Source: Clostridia bacterium (GTDB taxonomy: Bacteria; Bacillota; Clostridia; Oscillospirales; CAG-272). Taken from it: a stretch of DNA of 64,000 bases. The stretch lies in contig JAFULR010000008.1 in assembly GCA_017483195.1 (NCBI GenBank), positions 1-64,000 of the forward strand. The letters are read 5' to 3'. Shown piece after piece: positions 27,893 to 36,079 of the stretch (its first letter is position 1; each line of letters starts with the position of its first letter). A model generated the notes under the pieces. The model worked only from the letters and a program-made list of their open reading frames with translations, did no database searches and was not told the DNA's origin. The translations under genes were made by a program, and so were the position numbers.

Positions 27893-28965
27893 AAATTGTT
27901 GTATAAAATATCTTGAATTAATCTTTGCAGCGTCTTTTCATCGCTTGCGTATTCTCCGTCTTCTACCCACTTGCCAATTATATTACATATGATTCGGCGA
28001 GTGTAATCGACACGCGCAAAGGCAGAGGCAGGTAATATTATATCTGGCAAAAATATAAACTTCCCAAATATATTTTTACGGGCAAAGCCTTCAAGCCTTC
28101 TCGATATTTCACCCTCATCGTCCTCAGCATCTATATAAACAAGATTAAAGCTTTTGGGCAGAGCGTTGGATCTATTTAAATAATCAAGAGCTTCATCGTC
28201 AATATACGGTTCAGCTCCATAATCCTCTTTACACCAAATCAAAGACCAATTCCTTTTTTTAAGCTCAGATCCAAGTGTTCGATAAATCTGCATATCAAGA
28301 AGGCGTATTTCATCGGGAGTAATACTTGTCCCTCCCTTTAATTTTAGAAGTATTTGATTTGCTTGATAAGGGTTTGGCTTAATAAATTTGTCAATAACCC
28401 AGCAGACAGCAGCCTTGCAGCCATTACTGTGTTGACTCGATATCATATCGGTAAGTCTTGATTCAAGATCACTAAGGCTTTTGATAGATTCATTATTTAT
28501 TTCACTCCATAAAGATGGATAAAAAGCCCTAACAAAAGAAACATCCGATCGCTTCATAGCGATTTGGTCTGAAAACGAATCTGCAATAATTTTTGAATTG
28601 CAAAACTCCCATATTTCATCGCAGTTATCTTCACATATTGCTAAAGTACATTCATAATTTTTTATCAGTTCAATATGAGAAATCAAATATATAGGATTCC
28701 CCACAAACCTTGGTAAAACAGAGCAAAATGCCTTGAATTTTTCATAGTCCGATGCGTCACCCGTTATGTACTTTTCATCTATTCCATAAGCTCTCATAGA
28801 ATCAAGCTTATAGCAATCATTAGTCAAAAAAGCTTCGGTAACGTTATTATATATTTTATCATCCACCTCAACATCGGAGCAAAGAGCTATTGTCGGAAGA
28901 TCCCTTGCATATTCAAAATACAATCTTTTAGCCGTTTCATTATGTAGTAAGTAATTTTCGTTCAT
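27874..28965 (-). CDS. Degenerate uronate isomerase (UxaC-like) protein, probably non-catalytic
   Basis: A 363-residue protein clearly related to glucuronate/uronate isomerase but about 100 residues shorter. Shared features: start LLHNETAKRLYFEYARDLP, middle YITGDASDYEKF, SLSDLESRL...GCKAA, and end RRIICNIIGKWVEDGEYASDE followed by ILYNNLKEA. The metal-binding motif, normally Asp-Tyr-His-Cys-His after DLP-x-I, reads ALCSDV (residues 27-32), so both histidines are gone; the later DHG and LHIG motifs are also altered (AVCWVI, LIWCKED). Isomerase activity is therefore unlikely. The frame is intact, AGGGGTG precedes the start and a strong promoter exists. A sensory, structural or new role, or early decay, are possible. 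Confidence 0.8.
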   Translation of the reverse strand: MNENYLLHNETAKRLYFEYARDLPTIALCSDVEVDDKIYNNVTEAFLTNDCYKLDSMRAYGIDEKYITGDASDYEKFKAFCSVLPRFVGNPIYLISHIELIKNYECTLAICEDNCDEIWEFCNSKIIADSFSDQIAMKRSDVSFVRAFYPSLWSEINNESIKSLSDLESRLTDMISSQHSNGCKAAVCWVIDKFIKPNPYQANQILLKLKGGTSITPDEIRLLDMQIYRTLGSELKKRNWSLIWCKEDYGAEPYIDDEALDYLNRSNALPKSFNLVYIDAEDDEGEISRRLEGFARKNIFGKFIFLPDIILPASAFARVDYTRRIICNIIGKWVEDGEYASDEKTLQRLIQDILYNNLKEAIN

Positions 28966-28993
28966 TTGTTCACCCCTGCATATTGTTAAACCA

Positions 28994-29022
28994 ATTATAC
29001 AATACTTTTAATAAAGTTTCAA
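28994..29022 (-). promoter_or_regulatory. Sigma-A promoter of the UxaC-like gene
   Basis: On the minus strand TTGAAA (29017-29022), a 17-bp spacer and TATAAT (28994-28999), 28 bp before the start. Confidence 0.75.
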
Positions 29023-29040
29023 GAAAAACTTTCAAAACTA

Positions 29041-29069
29041 TTTACGAAATCGCAAATATATGATATAAT
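29041..29069 (+). promoter_or_regulatory. Sigma-A promoter of the Lrp-aminotransferase operon
   Basis: TTTACG (29041-29046), a 17-bp spacer and TATAAT (29064-29069) with a TGA extension, 31 bp before the Lrp start. It is divergent from the UxaC-like promoter. Confidence 0.65.
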
Positions 29070-29100
29070 ATTATAAATTTTTTCAAAGGAGCTAATTAAA

Positions 29101-29583
29101 ATGGAAAATAAATTGCTTAAATTGCTTGAAAACGATGCCACTCTCACTCATGAGCAGCTTGCCAAAATGCTTGAAAAAGAGGTTGGCGATATAAAGAAGA
29201 TAATTCTTGAATATGAGAAGAATGGTGTGATTTTAGGGTATAAGACCTTGGTTGACTGGGATAAGACCTCTCGCGAATACGTAACTGCTATCATAGAGGT
29301 TAAAACAACTCCCCAGCCTGAGCGCGGATTTGACAGAATTGCAGAGAGAATCTACAATTATCCCGAGGTGGAAAGTCTCTATCTTATTTCCGGAGGATTT
29401 GATTTTGCTATTGTAATACAAGCCAAAACATTGCGTGAGGTAGCTCTTTTCGTTGCGGAAAAGCTCTCCCCAATTCCTCATATTCAAAGCACATCAACAC
29501 ATTTTGTCCTTAGAAGATACAAGGATAAGGGAGTAATATACGGCGCCGCGCCCGAGATAGATGAAAGAGAGAGCCTTGGTTAA
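29101..29583 (+). CDS. Lrp/AsnC-family transcriptional regulator
   Basis: A 160-residue Lrp-type regulator. The winged helix-turn-helix lies at residues 1-55 (LLKLLENDATLTHEQLAKML) and the RAM ligand-binding domain follows, with VTAIIEVKTTPQ and LISGGFDFAIVIQAKT. Such proteins sense amino acids and control their metabolism. CAAAGGAG precedes the start. The stop overlaps the aminotransferase ATG by one base (TAATG), so the regulator probably controls its own operon in response to the amino acid handled by the enzyme. Confidence 0.93.
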   Translation: MENKLLKLLENDATLTHEQLAKMLEKEVGDIKKIILEYEKNGVILGYKTLVDWDKTSREYVTAIIEVKTTPQPERGFDRIAERIYNYPEVESLYLISGGFDFAIVIQAKTLREVALFVAEKLSPIPHIQSTSTHFVLRRYKDKGVIYGAAPEIDERESLG

Positions 29584-30758
29584 TGATCGACTATAATAAG
29601 ATTCTCCCCGAAAAAATAGTAAGCATACCAAAATCGGGCATCAGAAAATACTTTGATATGATAACACCCGATATGAAGGACGTTATTTCACTAACCGTGG
29701 GTCAGCCTGATTTCGTTACCCCCTGGCATATTCGAGAGGCAGGTATTCAAAGTCTTGAAACCGGAAAGACTTTCTATACAGCGAATGCGGGACTTATGGA
29801 ACTGAGATGTGAAATCGATAAGTATATGACTCGTCGTTTCTCTCTATCGTATGATCCTTCAAGTGAGATCATAGTTACCGTTGGTGGCTCCGAAGCAATT
29901 GACATAGCTATGAGAGCGATTCTCGATATCGGTGATGAGGTTATCATCCCCACTCCTTCTTTCGTTTGTTACGAGCCCTTGACAAGAATGGCAGGTGCCG
30001 TACCCGTAATACTTGAAACATATATGGAGGATGAATTCCGAATTGATCCTGCTAAATTAAAGGCTCTTATTACACCTAAAACCAAAATGATAGTTCTTCC
30101 TTTCCCCAACAATCCAACCGGTGCAATTATGACGCGCGCCGAGCTGATGGAAATTGCGGATATAATAAAGGATACTAATATAATCGTGCTATCCGATGAA
30201 ATATATGCAGAAATGACCTATGGCGACCGCCACGTATCAATTGCAAGCATTGAAGGAATGAAGGAACGCACAATAGTTGTTAACGGCTTTTCAAAGGCTT
30301 TTGCTATGACAGGCTGGCGTCTTGGATGGGTGTGTGCTCCCGCTCCTATTACGGCGCAAATGCTGAAAATACATCAATACGAGATAATGTCAAGCCCAAC
30401 AACCTCTCAGTTTGCGGCAATATCCGCACTTAAAAACGGAGATCCTGATATAGAATATATGACAGCTGAGTATGATAGGCGCAGAACTCTCATATATAAT
30501 AGGCTTAATGAGATGGGATTAGAGTGCTTCGAGCCCAAGGGTGCGTTTTATGTCTTCCCTAAAATTTCTCAGTTCGGTATAAGCGGAGAGGAATTTTGCT
30601 CAGAGCTATTAAAACGATATCACGTTGCTATCGTCCCCGGAGAGGCTTTCGGTGCATGCGGTCTTGGATACGCAAGAATATCCTATGCCTATTCAATTAA
30701 TCATATAGCTGAAGGTCTTGACCGAATGGAAAAATTCATAAATGAAATAAAAAAATAG
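29583..30758 (+). CDS. Class I/II PLP-dependent aminotransferase
   Basis: A 391-residue fold-type I aminotransferase. Conserved points: SLTVGQPDFVTPWHIREA, YTANAGLMELR, PFPNNPTGAIM with the Asn that contacts PLP, LSDEIYAEMTYG with the PLP-binding Asp and Tyr, NGFSKAFAMTGWRLGW with the Schiff-base Lys, and a late ARISYA carrying the carboxylate-binding Arg. It resembles aspartate/aromatic or alanine-type enzymes next to Lrp regulators in Clostridia; the amino donor is not decidable. One-base overlap with the Lrp gene. Confidence 0.92.
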   Translation: MIDYNKILPEKIVSIPKSGIRKYFDMITPDMKDVISLTVGQPDFVTPWHIREAGIQSLETGKTFYTANAGLMELRCEIDKYMTRRFSLSYDPSSEIIVTVGGSEAIDIAMRAILDIGDEVIIPTPSFVCYEPLTRMAGAVPVILETYMEDEFRIDPAKLKALITPKTKMIVLPFPNNPTGAIMTRAELMEIADIIKDTNIIVLSDEIYAEMTYGDRHVSIASIEGMKERTIVVNGFSKAFAMTGWRLGWVCAPAPITAQMLKIHQYEIMSSPTTSQFAAISALKNGDPDIEYMTAEYDRRRTLIYNRLNEMGLECFEPKGAFYVFPKISQFGISGEEFCSELLKRYHVAIVPGEAFGACGLGYARISYAYSINHIAEGLDRMEKFINEIKK

Positions 30759-30783
30759 AGATGCAACGCATCTCTATTTTTTT
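30753..30783. terminator. Bidirectional terminator between aminotransferase and DtxR-type genes
   Basis: AAATAGAGATGC pairs with GCATCTCTATTT around AAC, with T-run on the plus side and A/T-rich run on the minus side. Confidence 0.9.
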
Positions 30784-31144
30784 ATTTATTAAATGTTCTT
30801 TTGATAGCCTCAAAGCTTTCGTCACTTATATGATGCTCAATTTTGCAAGCATCATCACTCGCTATGTCATAAGGCACACCTATAGACACGAGCACCTCCG
30901 TAAGTATTTTATGCCTTTCGTATATCTTTTCCGCAATAGAATTACCAAGCTCGGTAAGTGTAATATATCCCGATGCATCAACAGTAACGTATTCGCTTTT
31001 TTTAAGAAGTCCGATCGCTCGACTCACGCTTGGCTTTGAGTATCCCATATATTCGCAAATGTCTATTGCTCTTACGTTTTTTCCCTGCTTAGTAAGATAC
31101 AATATACTTTCAAGATACATTTCACCTGATTCGTATAAGCTCAT
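30782..31144 (-). CDS. DtxR/MntR-family metal-dependent repressor
   Basis: A 120-residue regulator with an N-terminal winged helix (GEMYLESILYLTKQG, then YMGYSKPSVSRAIGLLKKSEYV) and a dimerisation/metal domain (ITLTELGNSIAEKIYERH, and DDACKIEHHISDESF with the Glu-His metal ligands). There is no SH3-like third domain, as in MntR. Family members use Mn2+ or Fe2+ as co-repressor; which metal is unclear. AAGGAGG precedes the start. It follows dxs by nine bases, and no transporter target is nearby. Confidence 0.88.
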   Translation of the reverse strand: MSLYESGEMYLESILYLTKQGKNVRAIDICEYMGYSKPSVSRAIGLLKKSEYVTVDASGYITLTELGNSIAEKIYERHKILTEVLVSIGVPYDIASDDACKIEHHISDESFEAIKRTFNK

Positions 31145-31153
31145 ATGACCTCC

Positions 31154-33010
31154 TTAAATATTTTTTATCTTATGCGCTATACTCTGCGCATCAAGTCCAA
31201 ACGAAGAGTATATTGAAGAACCGTATTTATCCGCAAGAGTATCTTCAAGCGCAATAATGGCTGTTTTCTTATTCCTCATAATATCATATTTTGACAGGCG
31301 ATCCATAACCATCATGCCAAATCCACCTGCTTTTATTTCCTGTTCAAGAGTGATGATCTTAGCCTCACCGGTGGGTAATACGTCAACGATATCATTTACA
31401 AGATCGGAATACGGCATCAATCGTTCCACCAAAACTATACCTGTATTAATACTGTCTAAAGCAAGCAGCTGTTTGGCTTTAATTGCCTCAGCAGTTATGG
31501 ATCCGTGGGTAATGATAACCGCGTCTAAAGACTCGGGATCTGAGTAATTGGTTTTTAGAGATAAGTCACTTATTGCATCGGTGTAAAACTCTTCTGCTAT
31601 CTCTCTGTTTTCTTCCCCTTTTGCATACCTTACCGCAGATGGTCTGTCAAGTGAATTCATCTCAAGCAGAGCAAGCTTTAAGCCTTCATAGGTAACAGGG
31701 GCATATAATGTCATATTGGGAACATGGGATAACATTGCAACATCATAAATGCCGTGATGGGTTGGACCATCGGAAGGATTAAGACCTGCGCGGTCTATAC
31801 AAATTCTGACGGGCAGATTTTGTAAAGCCATATCGTGAAGAATATTATCATATGAACGCTGTAAAAACGTTGAATATACCGCAAAATAGGGCTTTAAGCC
31901 TTCAGCAGCAAGTCCGCAAGCAAAGGTTAAGGCGTGCTCCTCGGCTATTCCAACATCAAATATCTTATCAGGATGCTTCTCAGCGAATTCAACAAGACCC
32001 GTGCCGTGAAGCATTGCTGCAGTTATAGCCACCACTTTTTCATCATTATTGGCAATCTCAGTAATAATTTCTCCAAATTCAGCTGAGAAGCTTGACGCTT
32101 GAGATTCCGGTCCTTCCGGGGATATTCCGTGGTATTTTGCGGGATTATCTTCGGCAGGAGCATATCCCTTACCTTTAACAGTTTTGACGTGCACAATTGC
32201 ACTCTGCCCACGATTTTTTGCAATTTTTAAGGCTTCCTCAACCTCTTTTTCATTATTACCGTCAATCGGCCCAACGTAAAAAAGTCCAAGATTCTCAAAA
32301 TAATTTGAACCGTAGAAAATATCCTTAACTCTTGTCTTAAAGCCTTGCATGGCCTTAAATAGTCTTGGAGCCTTCGATACAAATCTCTTAATGTGGCCCT
32401 TAGTGCTAATGTAGGTTGGGTGCAATCGGAGCCTTGTAAGAATTTTTGCGAATGAACCTATATTTTTAGATATGGACATCTCATTCTCATTCAATACGAT
32501 GACAAGCTTCAGATCCTTTTGGATATTATTCAATGCTTCGTGAACCATTCCGCCGGTAAAAGCTCCGTCACCGAGAACAACGACCGTGGCTGCATCATTG
32601 CCTTGTATTTTATCTGCAATGGCAAATCCAAGTCCTGCGGAAATAGAGGTCGAGCTGTGACCGGCGCCAAATGAATCGTAATTGCTTTCACTTCTCTTCA
32701 TAAATCCGCTAAGACCGCCACCTTTACGCAACGTGTCAAATCGATCTTTTCTTTCAGTAATAATTTTGTGTACGTAGGATTGATGACTCACGTCAAATAT
32801 CAAATGGTCTTGCGGCACATCGAATACTCTGTGTATCGCAAGGGTAAGCTCAACAATACCGAGATTTGAAGCAAGATGTCCTCCGTTTTTAGTAACCTTT
32901 TCAATCAGAAACTGGCGAATTTCAGCTGCAAGAGGTTTGATTTCATCCTCCTGCATAGCCTTGAGATCTGCAGGAGAATTTATTCTGTTAAGATATTTAT
33001 ATTCAGACAT
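31154..33010 (-). CDS. dxs: 1-deoxy-D-xylulose-5-phosphate synthase
   Basis: A 618-residue thiamine-diphosphate enzyme that condenses pyruvate and glyceraldehyde-3-phosphate, the first step of the MEP isoprenoid route. It shows HLASNLGIVELTLAIH, FDVSHQSYVHKI, GAGHSSTSISAGLG, the ThDP/Mg motif GDGAFTGGMVHEALNN, the transketolase pyrimidine domain (AEEHALTFACGLA) and DRAGLNPSDGPTHHG. Length and start are typical. GGAGG precedes the start and a good promoter lies upstream. Downstream it is linked to the DtxR-type gene. Confidence 0.96.
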   Translation of the reverse strand: MSEYKYLNRINSPADLKAMQEDEIKPLAAEIRQFLIEKVTKNGGHLASNLGIVELTLAIHRVFDVPQDHLIFDVSHQSYVHKIITERKDRFDTLRKGGGLSGFMKRSESNYDSFGAGHSSTSISAGLGFAIADKIQGNDAATVVVLGDGAFTGGMVHEALNNIQKDLKLVIVLNENEMSISKNIGSFAKILTRLRLHPTYISTKGHIKRFVSKAPRLFKAMQGFKTRVKDIFYGSNYFENLGLFYVGPIDGNNEKEVEEALKIAKNRGQSAIVHVKTVKGKGYAPAEDNPAKYHGISPEGPESQASSFSAEFGEIITEIANNDEKVVAITAAMLHGTGLVEFAEKHPDKIFDVGIAEEHALTFACGLAAEGLKPYFAVYSTFLQRSYDNILHDMALQNLPVRICIDRAGLNPSDGPTHHGIYDVAMLSHVPNMTLYAPVTYEGLKLALLEMNSLDRPSAVRYAKGEENREIAEEFYTDAISDLSLKTNYSDPESLDAVIITHGSITAEAIKAKQLLALDSINTGIVLVERLMPYSDLVNDIVDVLPTGEAKIITLEQEIKAGGFGMMVMDRLSKYDIMRNKKTAIIALEDTLADKYGSSIYSSFGLDAQSIAHKIKNI

Positions 33011-33040
33011 ATAAATCCTCCATTTATTGACATCTATACT

Positions 33041-33069
33041 ATTATATCATCTAAATATATTTTTTTCAA
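33041..33069 (-). promoter_or_regulatory. Sigma-A promoter of dxs
   Basis: On the minus strand TTGAAA (33064-33069), a 17-bp spacer and TATAAT (33041-33046) with a TGA extension, 30 bp before the start. Confidence 0.75.
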
Positions 33070-33103
33070 GACTAAATCAGAAAATTTATGTAATCAAGCG
33101 AAA

Positions 33104-33123
33104 AACATATTAATTAATATGTT
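33104..33123. promoter_or_regulatory. 20-bp perfect palindrome upstream of the MMPL operon
   Basis: AACATATTAATTAATATGTT is perfectly self-complementary. A half-site copy, AACATATTAAT, recurs at 33173-33183 between the likely promoter region and the first MMPL gene. This looks like a regulator binding site; no adjacent regulator gene is found. A TATAAT at 33162-33167 may be the -10 but its -35 is weak. Confidence 0.45.
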
Positions 33124-33212
33124 GTGTTTTAAAGATTTTTTAAGGATTATATTTTACAATATATAATATAATAACATATTAATAAATTTTTTTAGATGAG
33201 GATTGTATATCA

Positions 33213-34223
33213 ATGAAAAAATTAGCCAATTTTTTAGTGCAAAAAAGGATCGCGCTTTTTACTCTCAGCATAATTTTAGCTATAGTATTCGCATGTATGA
33301 TACCCTTTGTCACAGTTAACACTGATCAGACAAAATACCTCGCCGCCGATTCTGATATGCGCAAGGGACTTGATATTATTAATACTGAATTCCCCGCCGC
33401 AGATCTCAAGGATTCTTTCCAGATTATGTTTCAGAACTTAACTGAAAGCGAGAAAACGAAAATTTTAAATGAGCTTAATAAATTTGACGGTGTGTCTTCT
33501 ATCGACTATGATTTGAAAAGCTCTGATTATAATACCAAAACATATACTATGTACTTAGTACATACAGATTACACCAATAATCCCGATAAGGTCAGTGATA
33601 TAATAGACAAAATGGAAAAGTATTTCAGCGATGATTATACAGTTTACTCCTACTATTCAGGCGGTTATATGGATGTACTTGATATTTTATTGCCTTTAGC
33701 TGTATCCATTATGCTTGTGCTCTTGTTTATTATGTGTCGAGCATATATCGAACCCGCATTTCTACTTATTTCGATAGGAGTTGCAGTTCTCATCAATATG
33801 GGTTCAAATATAATTTTTGAAAGTGTTTCCGACATAACATTTGGTATAGCGGCAGTTATGCAGCTAACCCTATCGATCGACTATTCAATTATGCTTCTTC
33901 ACCGTTACCAGCAAGAATATGAGCTCTTAGGTAAAAAGCACCGCAAGGAGGCTATGACACGTGCTATAGTGAATTCTATAAGCTCTATTTTCAGCAGCTC
34001 CCTCACAACAGTAGTAGGACTTATGGTTCTTCTTCTAATGTCATTTACGATCGGACGTGATATCGGTTTGGTACTTGCTAAAGGAGTTGCGTTAAGTTTC
34101 GTTACAGTATTCACCGTAATGCCCACTCTTGTAATTAAGTTCTCAGATCTGTTATATAAAACAAGCAAGAATCATTTAAAACAAAAAAAGCTTCTGAAGA
34201 ACGGAGGAATTGAAAATGTTTGA
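33213..34223 (+). CDS. MMPL/RND-type exporter, N-terminal half protein
   Basis: A 336-residue membrane protein equal to the first half of a clostridial MMPL/RND exporter: helix 1 at residues 13-33, an extracytoplasmic domain (about 34-150, including DQTKYLAADSDM), then five helices with AAVMQLTLSIDYSIMLLHRYQQE, the RND motif with the helix-4 Asp used for proton coupling. It ends where the second half would begin. GAGG lies about 12 bases upstream of the ATG. The next gene starts inside its last codons, in another frame with its own ribosome site, so the two probably make a heteromeric pump. Confidence 0.85.
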   Translation: MKKLANFLVQKRIALFTLSIILAIVFACMIPFVTVNTDQTKYLAADSDMRKGLDIINTEFPAADLKDSFQIMFQNLTESEKTKILNELNKFDGVSSIDYDLKSSDYNTKTYTMYLVHTDYTNNPDKVSDIIDKMEKYFSDDYTVYSYYSGGYMDVLDILLPLAVSIMLVLLFIMCRAYIEPAFLLISIGVAVLINMGSNIIFESVSDITFGIAAVMQLTLSIDYSIMLLHRYQQEYELLGKKHRKEAMTRAIVNSISSIFSSSLTTVVGLMVLLLMSFTIGRDIGLVLAKGVALSFVTVFTVMPTLVIKFSDLLYKTSKNHLKQKKLLKNGGIENV

Positions 34224-36027
34224 TAAAATAGTTTCATCCATCGGGCGCTTCAGCTTTAAAAACAGAAAGCTTATTGCCGTTCTCGGATTTATTCTTTTAA
34301 TTGCAGTGATCATTCTTGAATCGCAAACAATCATTGAATACTCCTATGCTGAAGACAGCATTGTTACAGACATCTTTCCCCAGGACGATATCATTGTTTT
34401 AGTTTATGAAAACAAAGATGAAAAAATGATGTCGTCAATCATAGATATGCTTTCAAAGGATGAGCACGTCACATCAATTCAAGCATATGCTAATACATTA
34501 GGCGCTGAAATGTCAGTTGATGACGTAGCAGGAATGTTTGGCATTGATAGAGTGTTCGTTAATACACTTTTCTATCTTTGCGAAAACGGATTTGCGACTG
34601 AGGGTATGACATTTGTTGATTTTGCAACGTTCATAACTTCCGATGACTTCATTAATAACGAGATGTTCGCTCCTATGCTTGATGAAGCATCTAAGGCGCA
34701 AATCGCTCAGCTTGGCAGCCTTGTAAATGCTCTTACAAGTACCGATAAATATTCAGCGGAAGAAATATCAGCTATGTTTGGTGTTGATGTACAAATGGTT
34801 CAAAGTGTATTTTACATTAAACAACTGCAGAATATCAACTATCAGAATTTTGCAAACACAATCTTTGGTACAATAGCCGGTGTTCTCGGTGTCGATGCTC
34901 AAACTATTGAAAAGGTATTTAATATAACTCCTGTAACTTCATTAAATATGGAGGAGTTTGTACGTGTCATCTCCGATCTCTCGGCAATTGCAGACGCTTT
35001 TGTAGATAGCGAGCAAGGCGCTCAGTTACACACTCTTATTGATATTTACGATGCAGTCAAGTCCAACAAAGAGCTCTCTCCGAGTGATATAGTTGATCTC
35101 TTTGGAAATATGGCTGACACAGATATGTTCACTGAAGAAAACTTGACCCTTCTCTATATTATGTCAAGAAGCAATACGATGGATATGTCAAGCACAAAAA
35201 TACCGCTTTATGACTTTTTTACCTTCTTATCCGAGGAAATAATCACAAACGAAGCATTTTCATCATATTTTGATGAAGCAATGCTTGCAGAATTTGAATC
35301 CGCAAAAACAATGATGAGCGAAGGTATTGCTCAGCTTGTTGGTCCTGAGCACTCAAGAATGGTAATCACAGTTGATTACGTCCTCGAATCACCGGAGATA
35401 AATAAATTCTATGCAGATCTTACTGATATGCTTGATAACACATTGTCAGGAAACTACTACTTAGTAGGAAATTCAGCAATGTCATATGAAGTATCTCAAA
35501 CCTTTGATCAAGAATATCTCATAATATCCATAGTAACTGCAATTGCAGTATTCCTTGTGGTGTATATGTCATTCCGCAAATTCTCAGTATCGCTCCTCCT
35601 TATATGCGTAATTGAATGCGCGGTATTCGCTATGATGAGTGTAATGGCCGTTACCGGATCTCCGATGTTCTTTATAGCCTTGATCTTAGTACAATGCATA
35701 CTTATGGGCTCGATGATCGACTATGCTATTCTATTTACTACTTATTACCGTGAGGTTCGCAAGGAATATGTGCTTGAAGAAGCTCTTCCCGTTGTTATGA
35801 CACGTGCAACCTATGCAATTCTAACATCGTCATTGATTCTTGTGCTTGTAACGTTCATTTGTGGATTCTTCATGACAGGAACCGTTGCAGCAATTCTCCA
35901 AACTCTCAGTATCGGTGCATTTTGTGCGATACTTCTTATACTCTTTGTCCTCCCGTCTTATCTTGTATTGCTTGATAAATTCATTATCAAGGAATCTAAA
36001 GAGAAATTGATGGCAATTGAAGAATAA
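34216..36027 (+). CDS. MMPL/RND-type exporter, C-terminal half protein with repeat domain
   Basis: A 603-residue membrane protein matching the second half of an MMPL exporter: helix at residues 19-37, a large extracytoplasmic region (about 40-415), then five helices with LMGSMIDYAILFTTYYREVRKE (helix-10 Asp) and LTSSLILVLVTFICGF. The outer region carries repeats of about 20 residues with the pattern MFGIDRVFVNTLFY, MFGVDVQMVQSVFY, VLGVDAQTIEKVFN at about residues 107, 187 and 223. GGAGGA lies seven bases before the start, eight bases inside the upstream gene. Substrate unknown; such pumps export lipids, peptides or drugs. Confidence 0.85.
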   Translation: MFDKIVSSIGRFSFKNRKLIAVLGFILLIAVIILESQTIIEYSYAEDSIVTDIFPQDDIIVLVYENKDEKMMSSIIDMLSKDEHVTSIQAYANTLGAEMSVDDVAGMFGIDRVFVNTLFYLCENGFATEGMTFVDFATFITSDDFINNEMFAPMLDEASKAQIAQLGSLVNALTSTDKYSAEEISAMFGVDVQMVQSVFYIKQLQNINYQNFANTIFGTIAGVLGVDAQTIEKVFNITPVTSLNMEEFVRVISDLSAIADAFVDSEQGAQLHTLIDIYDAVKSNKELSPSDIVDLFGNMADTDMFTEENLTLLYIMSRSNTMDMSSTKIPLYDFFTFLSEEIITNEAFSSYFDEAMLAEFESAKTMMSEGIAQLVGPEHSRMVITVDYVLESPEINKFYADLTDMLDNTLSGNYYLVGNSAMSYEVSQTFDQEYLIISIVTAIAVFLVVYMSFRKFSVSLLLICVIECAVFAMMSVMAVTGSPMFFIALILVQCILMGSMIDYAILFTTYYREVRKEYVLEEALPVVMTRATYAILTSSLILVLVTFICGFFMTGTVAAILQTLSIGAFCAILLILFVLPSYLVLLDKFIIKESKEKLMAIEE

Positions 36028-36034
36028 AATAAGA

Positions 36035-36074
36035 AGCCACTAAATCACAAATGTGATTTAGTGGCTATATTTTT
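36035..36074. terminator. Bidirectional terminator between MMPL operon and lysS
   Basis: AGCCACTAAATCACA pairs with TGTGATTTAGTGGCT (15 bp, very short loop), followed by ATATTTTT. Confidence 0.9.
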
Positions 36075-36079
36075 AGATA

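Noticed and set aside
34203-34223. Frameshift splitting one MMPL gene
   Set aside because: The second gene has GGAGGA at the right distance and a natural MMPL-half N-terminus, so two genes are more likely. A sequencing error cannot be fully excluded.
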